Source: Aristolochia californica (taxonomy: Eukaryota > Streptophyta > Magnoliopsida > Piperales > Aristolochiaceae). Taken from it: a stretch of 64,000 nucleotides of DNA. The stretch covers positions 19,374,908-19,438,907 of the forward strand of contig JARWKL010000002.1 in assembly GCA_029961685.1 (NCBI GenBank). The letters are read 5' to 3'. Shown here one piece after another: positions 36,601-48,870 of this stretch. Each line of letters opens with the position of its first letter. Positions within the stretch are counted from its first letter, which is position 1. Made by a program: the position numbers and the translations under genes. The notes below the pieces were generated by a model, which was not told where the DNA came from, did no database searches, and worked only from the letters and a program-made list of their open reading frames with translations.

Positions 36601-38503
36601 TGGATATGAATGTCTGTAACATGTTGAGGATGCGAATGATGTAAAGATCCAAAAATTTCAAGGTGTAGAAAAAATTAAATTCTCAAGTTAACGTGCGGTG
36701 GGATATTTACCAGAGCCAAACAGCCCACTTTTTGCCTATTTGCAAAAAGCGGACCTAACAATCATATAACATCATAAATGTTTTGATCAATTAATGATGT
36801 GTAACGGCTATAATTTATGTCAGAAATGAGTTATGGTTTGGGAGTCCACATGCAGTTAAAAATGCCTCGCCCCCCTTTTCAGATGATTGCAAAACCTAAT
36901 ATATATAAAATAAAAAGAGATGAAAATCATTAAAAATCACATATACTTTTTGGAATTATCTCTCTCAGAATTTGTGCATTTCCATTTTGGATGTTCAATT
37001 TTTTTTCAAATCCAAACTTGAGTTTTCATTCTCCCATTTTTCTCGTAAAAAAAAAGATATGGCAAATAGATCACAACAAAATGAAAATTTGAGAGTTGAT
37101 GTATGCAAAATATTGAAAACTATAATAAATTTAAGTGAAGAAAATTATTTCAATCACGAAAAATGAACACCAAAATTTTGTTATCCATGTTTGGGAAATT
37201 CCACTAGTTCAACTCCTAATAGCTTGGTGCAATTTTATAAGAAAGAGATTTCTAATTGATCCTAACTTGTTTTAAATATGGATATGCATTCCTGAAACAT
37301 GATCCAAAATTTCAAGGAGTTGAAAAAATAAAATTCTCAAGTTAACGTGCGGTGGGATATTTACCAGAGCCTAACACCCTATTTTTTGCCTATTTACAAA
37401 AAGCGGACCTAACAATCATAGATCAACATAAATATTTTGAACGATTAATGATGTGTAATGGCTATAAATTTTGTTAGAAATGACTTATTGTTTGGGAGTC
37501 AACACTCAGTTAAAAATGCCTCGCCCCCCTTTTCTGATGATTGCAAAACCTAATATATAAATAACCAAAAGAGTTTACAATCCTTAATACTTTTTGGAAT
37601 AATTTGTCTCAACATTTATGCATTTCCATTTTGGATGTTCAACTTTTTTTCAAATCCAAACTTGTGTTTTCACCCTCCCATTTTTATCGTGAACAAAAAG
37701 ATAAGGCAAAGAGATCACAACAAAATGAAAATTTTAGAGTTTATGTATGAAAAAATGAAAACTATAATAAATGCAAGTGAAGAAAATTATTTCACACACT
37801 AAAATGAACACCAAATTTTTGCTTTCCATGTTTTGGAAATTCCACTAGTACAACCCCTAATAGCTTGGTGGAATTTTATAAGAAAGAGATACCTAATTGA
37901 TCCTAACATGTTTAAAATATGGATATGCATGCCTGAAACATGTTGAAGAAATAAATGACTTCATCCTTAAAAATTTTCAAGGAGAAGAAAAAATTAAATT
38001 CTCAAGTTAACGTGTGGTAGGATATTTACCAGATCCAAACAACCCAGTTTTTGCCTATTTACAATAAACGGATCTAACAACCATAGATCAACGTAAATGT
38101 TTTGATCGATTAATGATGTGTAACGCCTATAATTTTTGTTAGAAAAGACTTATGGTTTGAGAGTCAACACACAGCTAAAAATGCCCCGCCCCCCCTTTTT
38201 CAATGATTGCAAAACCTAATCTATAAAAAATTAAAAGAGTTTAAAATCCTAAAAAATCACATATACTTTTAGGAGTGATCTCTCTCAGAATTTGTGCATT
38301 TCTATTTTGGATGTTAAATTTTTTTTCAAATCCAAACTTGAATTTTCACTCTCCCATTTTTCTCGTAAAAAAAAAGATATGGCAAATAGACCACAACAAA
38401 ATGAAAATTTTAGAGTTTATGTATGCAAAAAATTGAAAACTATAATAAATGTAAGTGAAGAAAATTATTTCACGCACTAAAAATGAACACCAAAATTTTG
38501 TTA
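33690..38503 (+). repeat. Duplicated satellite block D2, copy 1
   Basis: About 7 monomers closely matching 44034-48870 (offset about 10.36 kb). Shared private features: CCTTGTTCG (33809), a deletion of about 33 bp at 34431 (GTATGCAAAAATTATTTC), GGAGATGA.ACT, the AATCGTTTAATGGTG phrase, TTCCTGAAACATG, and the CGTGAACAAAAAG monomer. A 100-base stretch at 35221 and its partner near 45571 differ by a single base. The block ends at the deletion junction at 38503. Confidence 0.88.
34425..34440. other. Small deletion shared by both D2 copies
   Basis: The monomer lacks about 33 bp (TTGAAAACTATAATAAATG and following bases). The identical junction occurs near 44779, so the deletion predates the block duplication. 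Confidence 0.8.
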
Positions 38504-41500
38504 AAACATGTCGAAGATGCAAATGACCTAATGATCCAAAAATTTCAAGGAGAAGAAAAAATTAAATTCTCAAGTTAACGTACGATGGGATATTTACTAG
38601 ATCCAAACAACCCAGTTTTTGCTTATTTAAAAAAAAGCGGACCTAAGAATCAGAGATCATCGTAAATGTTTTGATCAATTAATGATGTGTAACGGCTTTA
38701 ATTTTTGTTTGGAAATGACTTATGGTTTGGGAGTCAACACTGAGTTAAAAATGCCTCACCCCCCTTTTTCCGATGATTGCAAAACCTAATATATAAAAAG
38801 TTAAAAGAGTTTACAATCCTTAAAAGTCATAGAAAATTTTTGGAATTATCTCTCTCAGTATTTGAGAATTTCCATTTTGGATGTTCAATTTTTTTTCAAA
38901 TCCAAACATGAGTTTTCATTATCCTTTTTTCTCGTAAACAAAAAGATAAGGCAAATGGAACACAACAAAATGAAAATTTTAGAGTTTATGTATGCAAAAA
39001 ATTGACAACTATAATCAAAGTGAAGAAAATTATTTCACGCACTAAAAATGAATCCCAATGTTTTCTTATTCATGTTTGTGAAATTCCACTAGTTCAACCC
39101 CTAATAGCTTGGTGGAATTTTATAAGAAAGATATTTCTAATTGATCCTGACATGTTTTAAATATGGATATGTATGCCTAAAACAAGTTGAAGATGCAAAT
39201 GACACAATCTTCATTAAATATCGAGTAGAAAAAATTAAATTCTCCAGTTAACTAGCAGTACGATATTTACCAGATCAAACAACCCATTTTTCCCTATTTA
39301 CAATAAGCAGACCTAACAATAATAGATCATTGTAAATCTTTTGATCGATTAATGATGTGTAACGGCTGTAATTTTTTTTAGAAATGACTTATTGTTTGTG
39401 AAAATTTTAGAGTTTATGGGTGCAAAAATTTGAAAACTATAATAAATGTATGTGAAGAAAATTATGTCACACACTACAAATGAGCACCAAAGTTTTGTTA
39501 TCCATGGTTGGGAAATTCCACTAGTACAACCCCTAATAGCTTGGTGAAATTTTATAAGAAAGAGATTTCTAATTGATACTAACATGTTTTATATATGGAT
39601 GTGCATGGCCTGAAACATGTTGAGGATGCAAATGACCTAATGATCCAAATATTTTGACGGCGTAGAAAAAAATAAATTCACAAGTTAACGTGCGGTGGAA
39701 TATTTACAAAGCCAAACAACCCACCTATAGCCTTTTTAAAAAAAGTAGACCTAACAATCATAGATGATCGTAAATATTTTGATCGATTAATGATGTGTAA
39801 CAGCTATAATTTTTGTAAGAAATGACTTATGGTTTGGAGTCAACACTCAGTTAAAATGCCTCGCCACCTATTTTCTGATGATAGAGTTTACAATCTTTAA
39901 AAATCACAGATACTTTTTGGAATTATCTCTCTCAACATTTGTGCATTCCCATTTTAGATGTTCATTTTTTTTTCAATTCCGAACTTGAGTTTTCACTCTC
40001 CAATTTTTACTAGATCCAAACAAACAACCCAATTTTAGCCTATTTACAATAAGCGGATCTAACAATCATAGATCATTGTAAATGTTTGGATCGATTAATG
40101 ATGTGTAATGCCTATAATTTTTGTTAGAAATGACTTAAGATTTGGGAGTCAACACGCAGTTAAAAATGCCTCCCCCCTCCCCCCCTTTTCCGACAATTGC
40201 AAAACCAAATATATAAAAATTAAATGAGTTTAAAATCATTAAAAATCACATATAATTTAAGGAGTTATCTTTCATAGAATTTGTGCATTTCCATTTTGGA
40301 TGTTAATTTTTTTTTCAAATCCAAACATGAGTTTTCACTCTCCCATTTTTCTCGTAAACAAAAAGATATGGCAAATAGACCACAACAAAATGAAAATTTT
40401 AGATTTTATGTATGCAAAAAATTGAAAACTGTAATAAATGCAAGTGAAGAAAATTATTTCACGCACTAAAAATTAACACCAAAGTTTTGTTATCCGTGTC
40501 TGGGAAATTCCACTAGTACAACCCCTAATAGCTTGGTGGAATTTTATAAGAAAGAGATTTATAATTGATCCTAACATGTTTTAAATATAGATATGCATTC
40601 CTGAAACATGTTGAAGATGCAAATGACCCAATGATCCAAAATTTTCAAGGAATAGAAAAAATTAAATTCTCAAGTTAACGTGTGGTGGGATGTTTACCAG
40701 ATCCAAACAACCCAATTTTTGCCTATTTACAATAATCGGATCTAACAATCATAGATCATTGTAAATGTTTTGATTGATTAATGATGTGTAACGGCTATAA
40801 TTTTTGTTAGAAAAGACTTATGGTTTGGGAGTCAACACTCAGTTAAAAATGCCTCCCCAAACCCACACCCCCCTCCCCCCACCCCCCCTCTCTTTTCCAA
40901 TGATTGCAAAACCTAATATATAAAAAACTAAAAGAGTTTAAAATCCTTAAAAATCATAGATACACTTAGGAATTATCTCTCTCAGCAGTTGTGCATTTCC
41001 ATTTTGGATATTCAATTTTTTTTCAAATCCAAACTTGAGCTTTCAGTCTCCTATTTTTCTTGTAAAAAAAGATAAGGCAAATAGATGACAACAAAATGAA
41101 AAATTTAGAGTTTATGTATGCAAAAAATTTAAATTTATATTAAATGTAAGTGAAGAAAATTATTTCACGCTCTAAAAATTGACACCAAAGTATTGTTACC
41201 CATGTTTGGGAAAGTCCACTAGTACAAACCCGAAGAGCTTGTTGGAATTTTTGAAGAAAGACATTGCTAATTGATCCTAACATGTTTGAAATATGGATAT
41301 GCTTGCCTGAAACATGTTGAAGATGCAAATGACCTAATGATCCAAAAATTTCAAGGAGTAGAAAAAAATAAATTCTCAAGTTAACGTGCGGTGTGATATT
41401 TACCAGTGCCAAACAAACCACTTTTTTCCTATTTACAAAAAGTGGACCTAAAAATCATAGATTATCCTAAATGTTTTGATCGATTAATGATGTGTAACGG

Positions 41501-41670
41501 CTATAATTTTTGTTAGAAATGACTTATGGTTTGGGAGTCAACACTCAGTTAAAAATGCCTCTCCCCCTCTTTTCCGATGATTACAAAACTTAATATATAA
41601 AAAACCAAAAGAGTTTAAAATCCTTAAATATCACATATACTTTTTGGAATTATCTCTCTTAGAATTTGGG
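38504..41670 (+). repeat. Rearranged satellite segment with truncated monomers
   Basis: Landmarks at 38873, 39940, 40282 and 40990 are irregularly spaced (1067, 342 and 708). Junctions: at 38503, TTTTGTT joins AAAACATGTCG (about 100 bp lost); near 39398, TTATTGTTTG joins TGAAAATTTTAGAG (landmark region lost); near 40008, CAATTTTT joins ACTAGATCC (about 340 bp lost). The monomer at 40282-40490 shares the TTAATTTTTTTTTCAAATCC and AGACCACAAC variants with 38293 and 48669. No gene is present. Confidence 0.85.
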
Positions 41671-43553
41671 CATTTCCATTATGGAGGTTCAATTATTTTT
41701 GAAATCCAAACTTTAGTTTTCACTCTCCCTTTTTTCTCGTAAAATAAAAGATAAGGCAAATAGATCACAAGAAAATGAAAATTTTAGTGTTTATGTATGC
41801 AAAGAATTGAAAACTATAATAAATGTAAGTGAAGAAAATTATTTCACGCACTAAAAATGAACACCAAAGTTTTGTTATCCATGTTTGGGAAATTCCACTA
41901 GTAGAACCCCTAATAGCTTGTTGGAATTTTATAAGAAGGAGATTTCAAATTGATCGTAACATGTTTTAAATATGGATATGCATGCCTAAAACATGTTGAA
42001 GTGGCAAATAACCTAATGATCCAAAAATTTCAAGAAGTAGAAAAAATTAAATTCTCAAGTTAACATACGGTGAGATATTTAACATAGCCAAACAACCCAC
42101 TTTTTTCTTATTTACAAAAAGCGGACCTAACTATCATAGATCATCATAAATTTTTTCGTCGATGAATGATGTGTAACAACTATAATTTTTGTTAGAAATG
42201 ACTAATGGTTTGGAATTCAACACTTAACAGAAAAAGCCACCCCCCCCCCCCCCCCCCCCCCCCCTCCCCCATTTTCTGATGATTGCAAATCCTAGTATAT
42301 AAAAAACTAAAATAGTTTACGGTCCTTAAAAATCAAAGATACTTTTTGGAATTATCTCTCTCAGCATTTGTGCATTTCCATTTTGGATGTTCAATTGTTT
42401 TTCAGATCTAAACTTGAGTTATTCACACACCCATTTTTCTCATAAAAAAAAATACGGCAAATAGATCACAACAAAATGAAAATTTTAGAGTTTATGAATG
42501 CAAAAAATTGAAAACTATAATCAATGTAAGTGAAGAAAATTATTTCATGCACTAAAAATGAACACCAAAGTTTTCTTATTCATGTTTGAGAAATTTCACT
42601 AGTACAACCCCTAATAGATTGGTGGAATTTTATTAGAAAGAGATTTCTAATTGGTCCGAACATGTTTTGATATGCAAGCCTAAAACATGTTGAAGATTCA
42701 AATGACTTAATGATCAAAAAAATTCAAGGAGTAGAAAAAATTAAATTCGAAGTTATCGTGTGGTGGGATATTTACTAGATCCAAACAACCCAGCTTTTGC
42801 CTATTTACAATAAGCGGACCTAACAATCATAGATCATCGTAAATTTTTTGATCGATTACTGATATGTAACGACTATAATTTTCGTTAGAAATGACTTTTG
42901 GTTTGGGAGTAAACACACAGTTAAAAATGCCTCGTACCCCATTTTCCAATTATTGCAAAACCTAATATATAAAAAACTAAAAAGTGTACAATCCTTAAAA
43001 ATCACAGATACTTTTTGCAATTATCCCTCTCAGCATTTTGCATTTCCATTTTGGATGTTAAATTATTTTTAAAATCTAAACTTGAGTTTTCACATACCCA
43101 TTTTTCTTGTACACAAAAACATAAGGCAAATATATCACAACAAAATGAAAATTTTACTGTTGAAGTGTGGAAAAATTTGAAAACAATAATAAATGTATGT
43201 GAAGAAAATTATGTCACGCACTAAAAATGAACACCAAAGTTTTGTTATCCATATTTTGGAAATTCCACTAGCACAACACCTGATAGCCTGGTGAAATTTT
43301 ATAACAAAGAGATTTCTAATTGATCAAAACATGTTTTAAATATGGATATGCATGCCTGAAACATGTTGAAAATTCTAATGACCTAATGATCATAAAATTT
43401 CTAGAACTAGAAAAAATTAAATTCTCAAGTTAACGTGTGGTGGGATATTTACTAGAGCCAAACCACCCACTTTTTGCCTATTTACAAAAAGCGGACCAAA
43501 CAGTCATAGATCATCGTAAATGTTTTGATCGATTAATGATGTGTAATGGCTAT
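41671..43553 (+). repeat. Duplicated satellite block D1, copy 2
   Basis: Partner of 30165-32070. The similarity stops at GTGTAATGGCTATAA (about 43553), where the sequence changes to GTTAAATAATGGCTATAATTGATC, a junction with a short repeated word TAATGGCTATAA. Confidence 0.85.
42240..42264 (+). repeat. Poly(C) tract, 25 bases
   Basis: The duplicate-block counterpart of 30733-30784, less than half the length and without the interrupting G. Confidence 0.9.
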
Positions 43554-44033
43554 AAGTTAAATAATGGCTATAATTGATCTTAACATGTTTTAAATATGGA
43601 TATGCATGCATGAAACATGTTGAAGATGCAAATGACCTAATGATCCAAAAATTTCAAGAAGTAGAAAAAAAATAAATTCTCAAGTTAACAAGTGGTGGGA
43701 TATTTGCCAGATCCAAACAACCCACTTTTTGCCCATTTACAAAAAGCAGACCTAACAATCATAGATCATCATAAATTTTTTGATTGATTAATTAAGTGTA
43801 ACGGCTTTAATTTTTGTTTGAAATGACCTATGGTTTGGGTGTGAACACTTTGTTAAAAATACCTCCTCCCCCCTTTTTCGATGATTGCTAAACATAATAT
43901 ATAAATAAACAAAAGAGTTTACAATCCTTAAAAATCACATATACTTTTTGGAATTATCTCGCTCAACATTTGTGCATTTCCATTTTGGATGTTCAATTTT
44001 TTTTTCAAATCCAAACTTCAGTTTTCAATCTCC
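43554..44033 (+). repeat. Satellite remnant joining D1 and D2 second copies
   Basis: A partial monomer of about 480 bp whose left end enters at TTGATCTTAACATG and whose right end (CAATCTCCCAACAAAATAG) skips about 30 bp around the CATTTTTCTCGTAAAC segment. It replaces the 1.6 kb found between D1 and D2 in the first copies. Confidence 0.8.
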
Positions 44034-47000
44034 CAACAAAATAGATCACAACAAAATGAAAATTTTAGAGTTTATGTATGCAAAAAGTTGAAAACTATAA
44101 TAAATTTAAGTAAAGAAAATTATTTTATGCACTAAAAATGAACACCAAAGTTTTGTTATCCTTGTTCGTAAAATTCCACTAGTACAACCCCAAATAGCTT
44201 GGTGGAATTTTATAATAACGAGATTTCTAATTGACCCAAACATGTTTTAAATATGGAAATGCGTGCTTGAAACATGTTCAAGATGCAAATGACCTAATGA
44301 TCCAAAAATCTCGAGTTGAAAAAATTAAATTCTCAAGCTAACGTGCAGTGGGATATATACTTGAGCCAAACCACCCACTTTTTGCCTATTTACAAAAAGC
44401 AGACCTAACAATCATAGATCATCATAAATGTTTTGATCGATTAATGATGTGTAACGGCTATAATTTTTGTTAGAAATGACTTATGGTTTGGGAGTCAACA
44501 CTCAGTCAAAAACGCCTCGCCCCCCGCCCCCCACCCCCTCTCCTTCATTTTCGATGATTGCAAAACCTAATATTTAAAACACCAAAAGACTTTACAATCC
44601 TTACAAATCATATATACTTTTTGGAATGATCTATTTTAGCATTTGAGCATTTCCATTTTGGATGTTCAATTGTTTTTCAAATCAAAACTTGAGTTTTCAC
44701 TATTCCATTTTTCTCGTAAACAAACACAATAAGTCAAATAGATCACCACTAAATGAAAATTTTAGAGTTTATGTATGCAAAAATTATTTCACGCACTAAA
44801 AATGAACACCAAAGTTTTGTTATCCGAGTTTGTGAAATTCCAATAGTAGAACCCCTAATAGCTTGGTGGAATTTTATAAGACAGAGATTTCTAATTGATC
44901 ATAACATATTTTAAATATGGATATGCATGCCTGAAACATGTTGAAGATGCAAATGACCTAATGATCCAAAATTTTCAAGGAATAGAAAAAATTAAATTCT
45001 CAAGTTAACATGCGGGGGGATATTTACCAGAGCCAAACAACCTAATTTTTGCCTATTAACAATAGGCGGACCTAACAATAATAAATCATCGTAAATATTT
45101 TGATCAATTAATGATGTGTAACGGCTATAATTTTTGGTAGAAATTACTTATGGTTTGGGAGATGACACTCAGTTAAAAATTCCTCGCGCTTATTCCGATG
45201 ATTCCAAAACCTAATATATAAAAATCTATAAGAGTTTACAATCGTTAAAAATCACATATACTTTATGGAATTATCTCTCTCAGCATTTTTGCATTTCGAT
45301 TTTGGATTTTCAATTTTTTTTCAAATTCAAACTTGAGTTTTCTCCCTCCCATTTTTCTCGTTAAAAAAAAGATAAGGCAAATAGATCACAATAAAATGAA
45401 ATTTTGGAGTTTATGTGTGAAAAAATTTGAAAACTATAATAAATTTATGTGAAGAAAATTATGTCACGCACTAAAAATGAACACCAAAGTTTTGTTATCC
45501 TTGTTTGGGAAATTCCACTAGTTCAACCCCTAATAGCTTGGTAAAATTTGATAAGAATGTGATTTCTAATTGATCCCAACATGTTTTAAATATGGATGTG
45601 CATGCCTGAAACATGTTGAAGATGCAAATGACCTAGTGATCCAAAAATTTCATGGAGTACAAAAAATTAAATTCTCAAGTTAACGTGTGATGGGATATTT
45701 ACCAGAGCCAGACAACCCACTTTTTGCCTATTTAAAAAAAGTGGACCTAACAATAATAGATCATCGTAAATTTTTTAATCGTTTAATGGTGTGTAACGAC
45801 TATTATTTTTTTTCGAATGACTTATGGTTTGGCAGTCAACATTTAGTCAAAAATGCCTTGCCACCCCTTTTCCGATGATTGCAAAACCTAATATATAAAA
45901 AACTAGAAGAGTTTACAATCCTTAAAAATCAAAGACACCTTTTGGAATTATAACTCTCCGCATTTTTGCTTTTCCATTTTGGATGTTCTATTGTTTTTCA
46001 AATCCAAACTTGAGTTTTCACTCTCCCATTTTTCTCGTAAACAAAAAGATAAGGCAAATAGATCACAACAAAATGAAAATTTTTGAGTTTATGTATGCAA
46101 AAAATTTAAAACTATAATAAATTTAAGTGAAGAAATTTTTTTCACACACTAAAAATGAACTCCAAAGTTTTGTTATCCATGTTTGGGAAATTCCACTAGA
46201 ACAACTCCTAATTGCTTGGTGGAATTTTATAAGAAAGAGATATCTAATTGATCCTAACATATTTTAAATATGGATATGCATGACTGAAACATGTTGAAGA
46301 AGCAAATGACTTAATGATTAAAAAATTATAAGGTGTAGAAAAAAATTAAATTCTCAAGTAAACGTGCGGTAGGATATTTACCAGACCCAAACAACCCAGT
46401 TTTTGCCTATTTACAATAAGCGCACCAAACAATCATAGATCATCGTAAATGTTTTGATCAATTAATGATGTGTAACTCCTATAATTTATGTGAGAAATGA
46501 CTTATGGTTTGGGAGTCAACAATCAGTTAAAAATGCCTCGTCCCCCCTTTTCCGAAGATTACAAAACCTAATATATAAAAAAACAAAAAGAGTTTATAAT
46601 CCTCAAAAATCACAAGTACTTTCTGGATTTATCTCTCTCAACATTTGAGCTTTCCCATTTTGGATCTTCAATTTTTTTTTCTAATCCAAACTTGGGGTTT
46701 CACTCTCCCATATTTCTCGTAAATGAAAAGATGAGGCAAATAGATCACAACAAAATGAAAATTTTAAATTTTATGTATTAAAAGAATTGAAAACTATAAT
46801 AAATGTAAGTGAAGAAAATTATTTCACGCACAAAAAAAGAACAACAAAGTTTTGTTATCCATGTTTGGGAAATTCCATTAGTACAACCCCTAATAGCTTG
46901 GTGGAATTTTATAACAAACAGATTTCTAATTGATCCTAACATGTTTTAAATATGGATATGAATGTCTGTAACATGTTGAAGATGCGAATGATCTAAAGAT

Positions 47001-48870
47001 CCAAAAATTTCAAGGTGTAGAAAAAATTAAATTCTCAAGTTAACGTGCGGTGGGATATTTTCCAGAGTCAAACAGCCCATTTTTTGCCTATTTGCAAAAA
47101 GCGGACCTAACAATCATATAACATCATAAATATTTTGATCAATTAATGATGTTTAATGACTATAATTTATGATAGAAATGAGTTATGGTTTGGGAGTCCA
47201 CATGCAGTTAAAAATGCCTCGCCCCCCCTTTTAAGATGATTGCAAAACCTAATATATAAAAAATAAAAAGAGATGAAAATCCTTAAAAATCACATATACT
47301 TTTTGGAATTATCTCTCTCAGAATTTGTGCATTTTCATTTTGGATGTTCAATTTTTTTTCAAATCCAAACTTGAGTTTTCATTCTCCCATTTTTCTCGTA
47401 AACAAAAAGATATGGCAAATAGATCACAACAAAATGAAAATTTGAGAGTTGATGTATGCCAAAAATTGAAAAATATAATAAATGTAAGTGAAGAAAATTA
47501 TTTCAATCACGAAAAATGAACACCAAAATTTTGTTATCCATGTTTGGGAAATTCCACTATTTCAACTCCTAATAGCTTGGTGCAATTTTGTAAGAAAGAG
47601 ATTTCTAATTGATCCTAACTTGTTTTAAATATGGATATGCATTCCTGAAACATGTTGAAGATGCAAATGACACATGATCCAAAATTTCAAGGAGTAGAAA
47701 AAATTAAATTCTCAAGTTAACGTGCGGTGGGATATTTACCAGAGCCAAACACCCCATTTTTTGCCTATTTACAAAAAGCGGACCTAACAATCATAGATCA
47801 ACGTAAATATTTTGATCAATTAATGATGTGTAATGGCTATAAATTTTTTTAGAAATGACTTATTGTTTGGGAGTCAACACTCAGTTAAAAATGCCTCCCC
47901 CCCCTTTTCGCATGATTGCAAAACCTAATATATAAATAACCAAAAGAGTTTACAATCCTTGACACTTTTTGGAATAATCTGTCTCAACATTTATGCATTT
48001 CCATTTTGGATGTTCAACTTTTTTTCAAATCCAAACTTGTGTTTTCACCCTCCCATTTTTATCGTGAACAAAAAGATAAGGCAAAGAGATCACAACAAAA
48101 TGAAAATTTTAGAGTTTATGTATGAAAAAATGAAAACTATAATAAATGTAAGTGAAGAAAATTATTTCACACACTAAAATGAACACCAAAGTTTTGCTTT
48201 CCATGTTTCGAAAATTCCACTAGTACAACCCCTAATAGCTTGGTGGAATTTTATAAGAAAGAGATATCTAATTGATCCTAACATGTTTAAAATATGGATA
48301 TGCATGCCTGAAACATGTTGAAGAAATAAATGACTTCATCATTAAAAATTTTCAAGGAGAAGAAAAAATTAAATTCTGAAGTTAACGTGTGGTGGGATAT
48401 TTACCAGATCCAAACAGCCCAGTTTTTGCCTATTTACAATAAACGGATCTAACAACCATAGATCAACGTAAATGTTTTGATCGATTAATGATGTGTAACG
48501 CCTATAATTTTTGTTAGAAAAGACTTATGGTTTGGGAGTCAACACACAGCTAAAAATGCCCCGCCCCCCCTTTTTCGATGATTGCAAAACCTAATCTATA
48601 AAAAATTAAAAGAGTTTAAAATCCTTAAAAATCACATATACTTTGAGGAGTGATCTCTCTCAGAATTTGTGCATTTCTATTTTGGATGTTAATTTTTTTT
48701 TTCAAATCCAAACTTGAATTTTCAGTCTCCAATTTTTCTCGTAAAAAAAAATATGGCAAATAGATCACAACAAATTGAAAATTTTAGAGTTTATGTATGC
48801 AAAAAATTGAAAACTATAATAAATTTAAGTGAAGAAAATTATTTCACGCACTAAAAATGAACACCAAAAT
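44034..48870 (+). repeat. Duplicated satellite block D2, copy 2
   Basis: Partner of 33690-38503, seven monomers with landmarks 44644, 45289, 45965, 46646, 47326, 47992 and 48669, matching 34292, 34937, 35614, 36296, 36973, 37618 and 38293 at a steady offset of about 10.35 kb. Differences are scattered substitutions and single-base indels. Confidence 0.88.
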
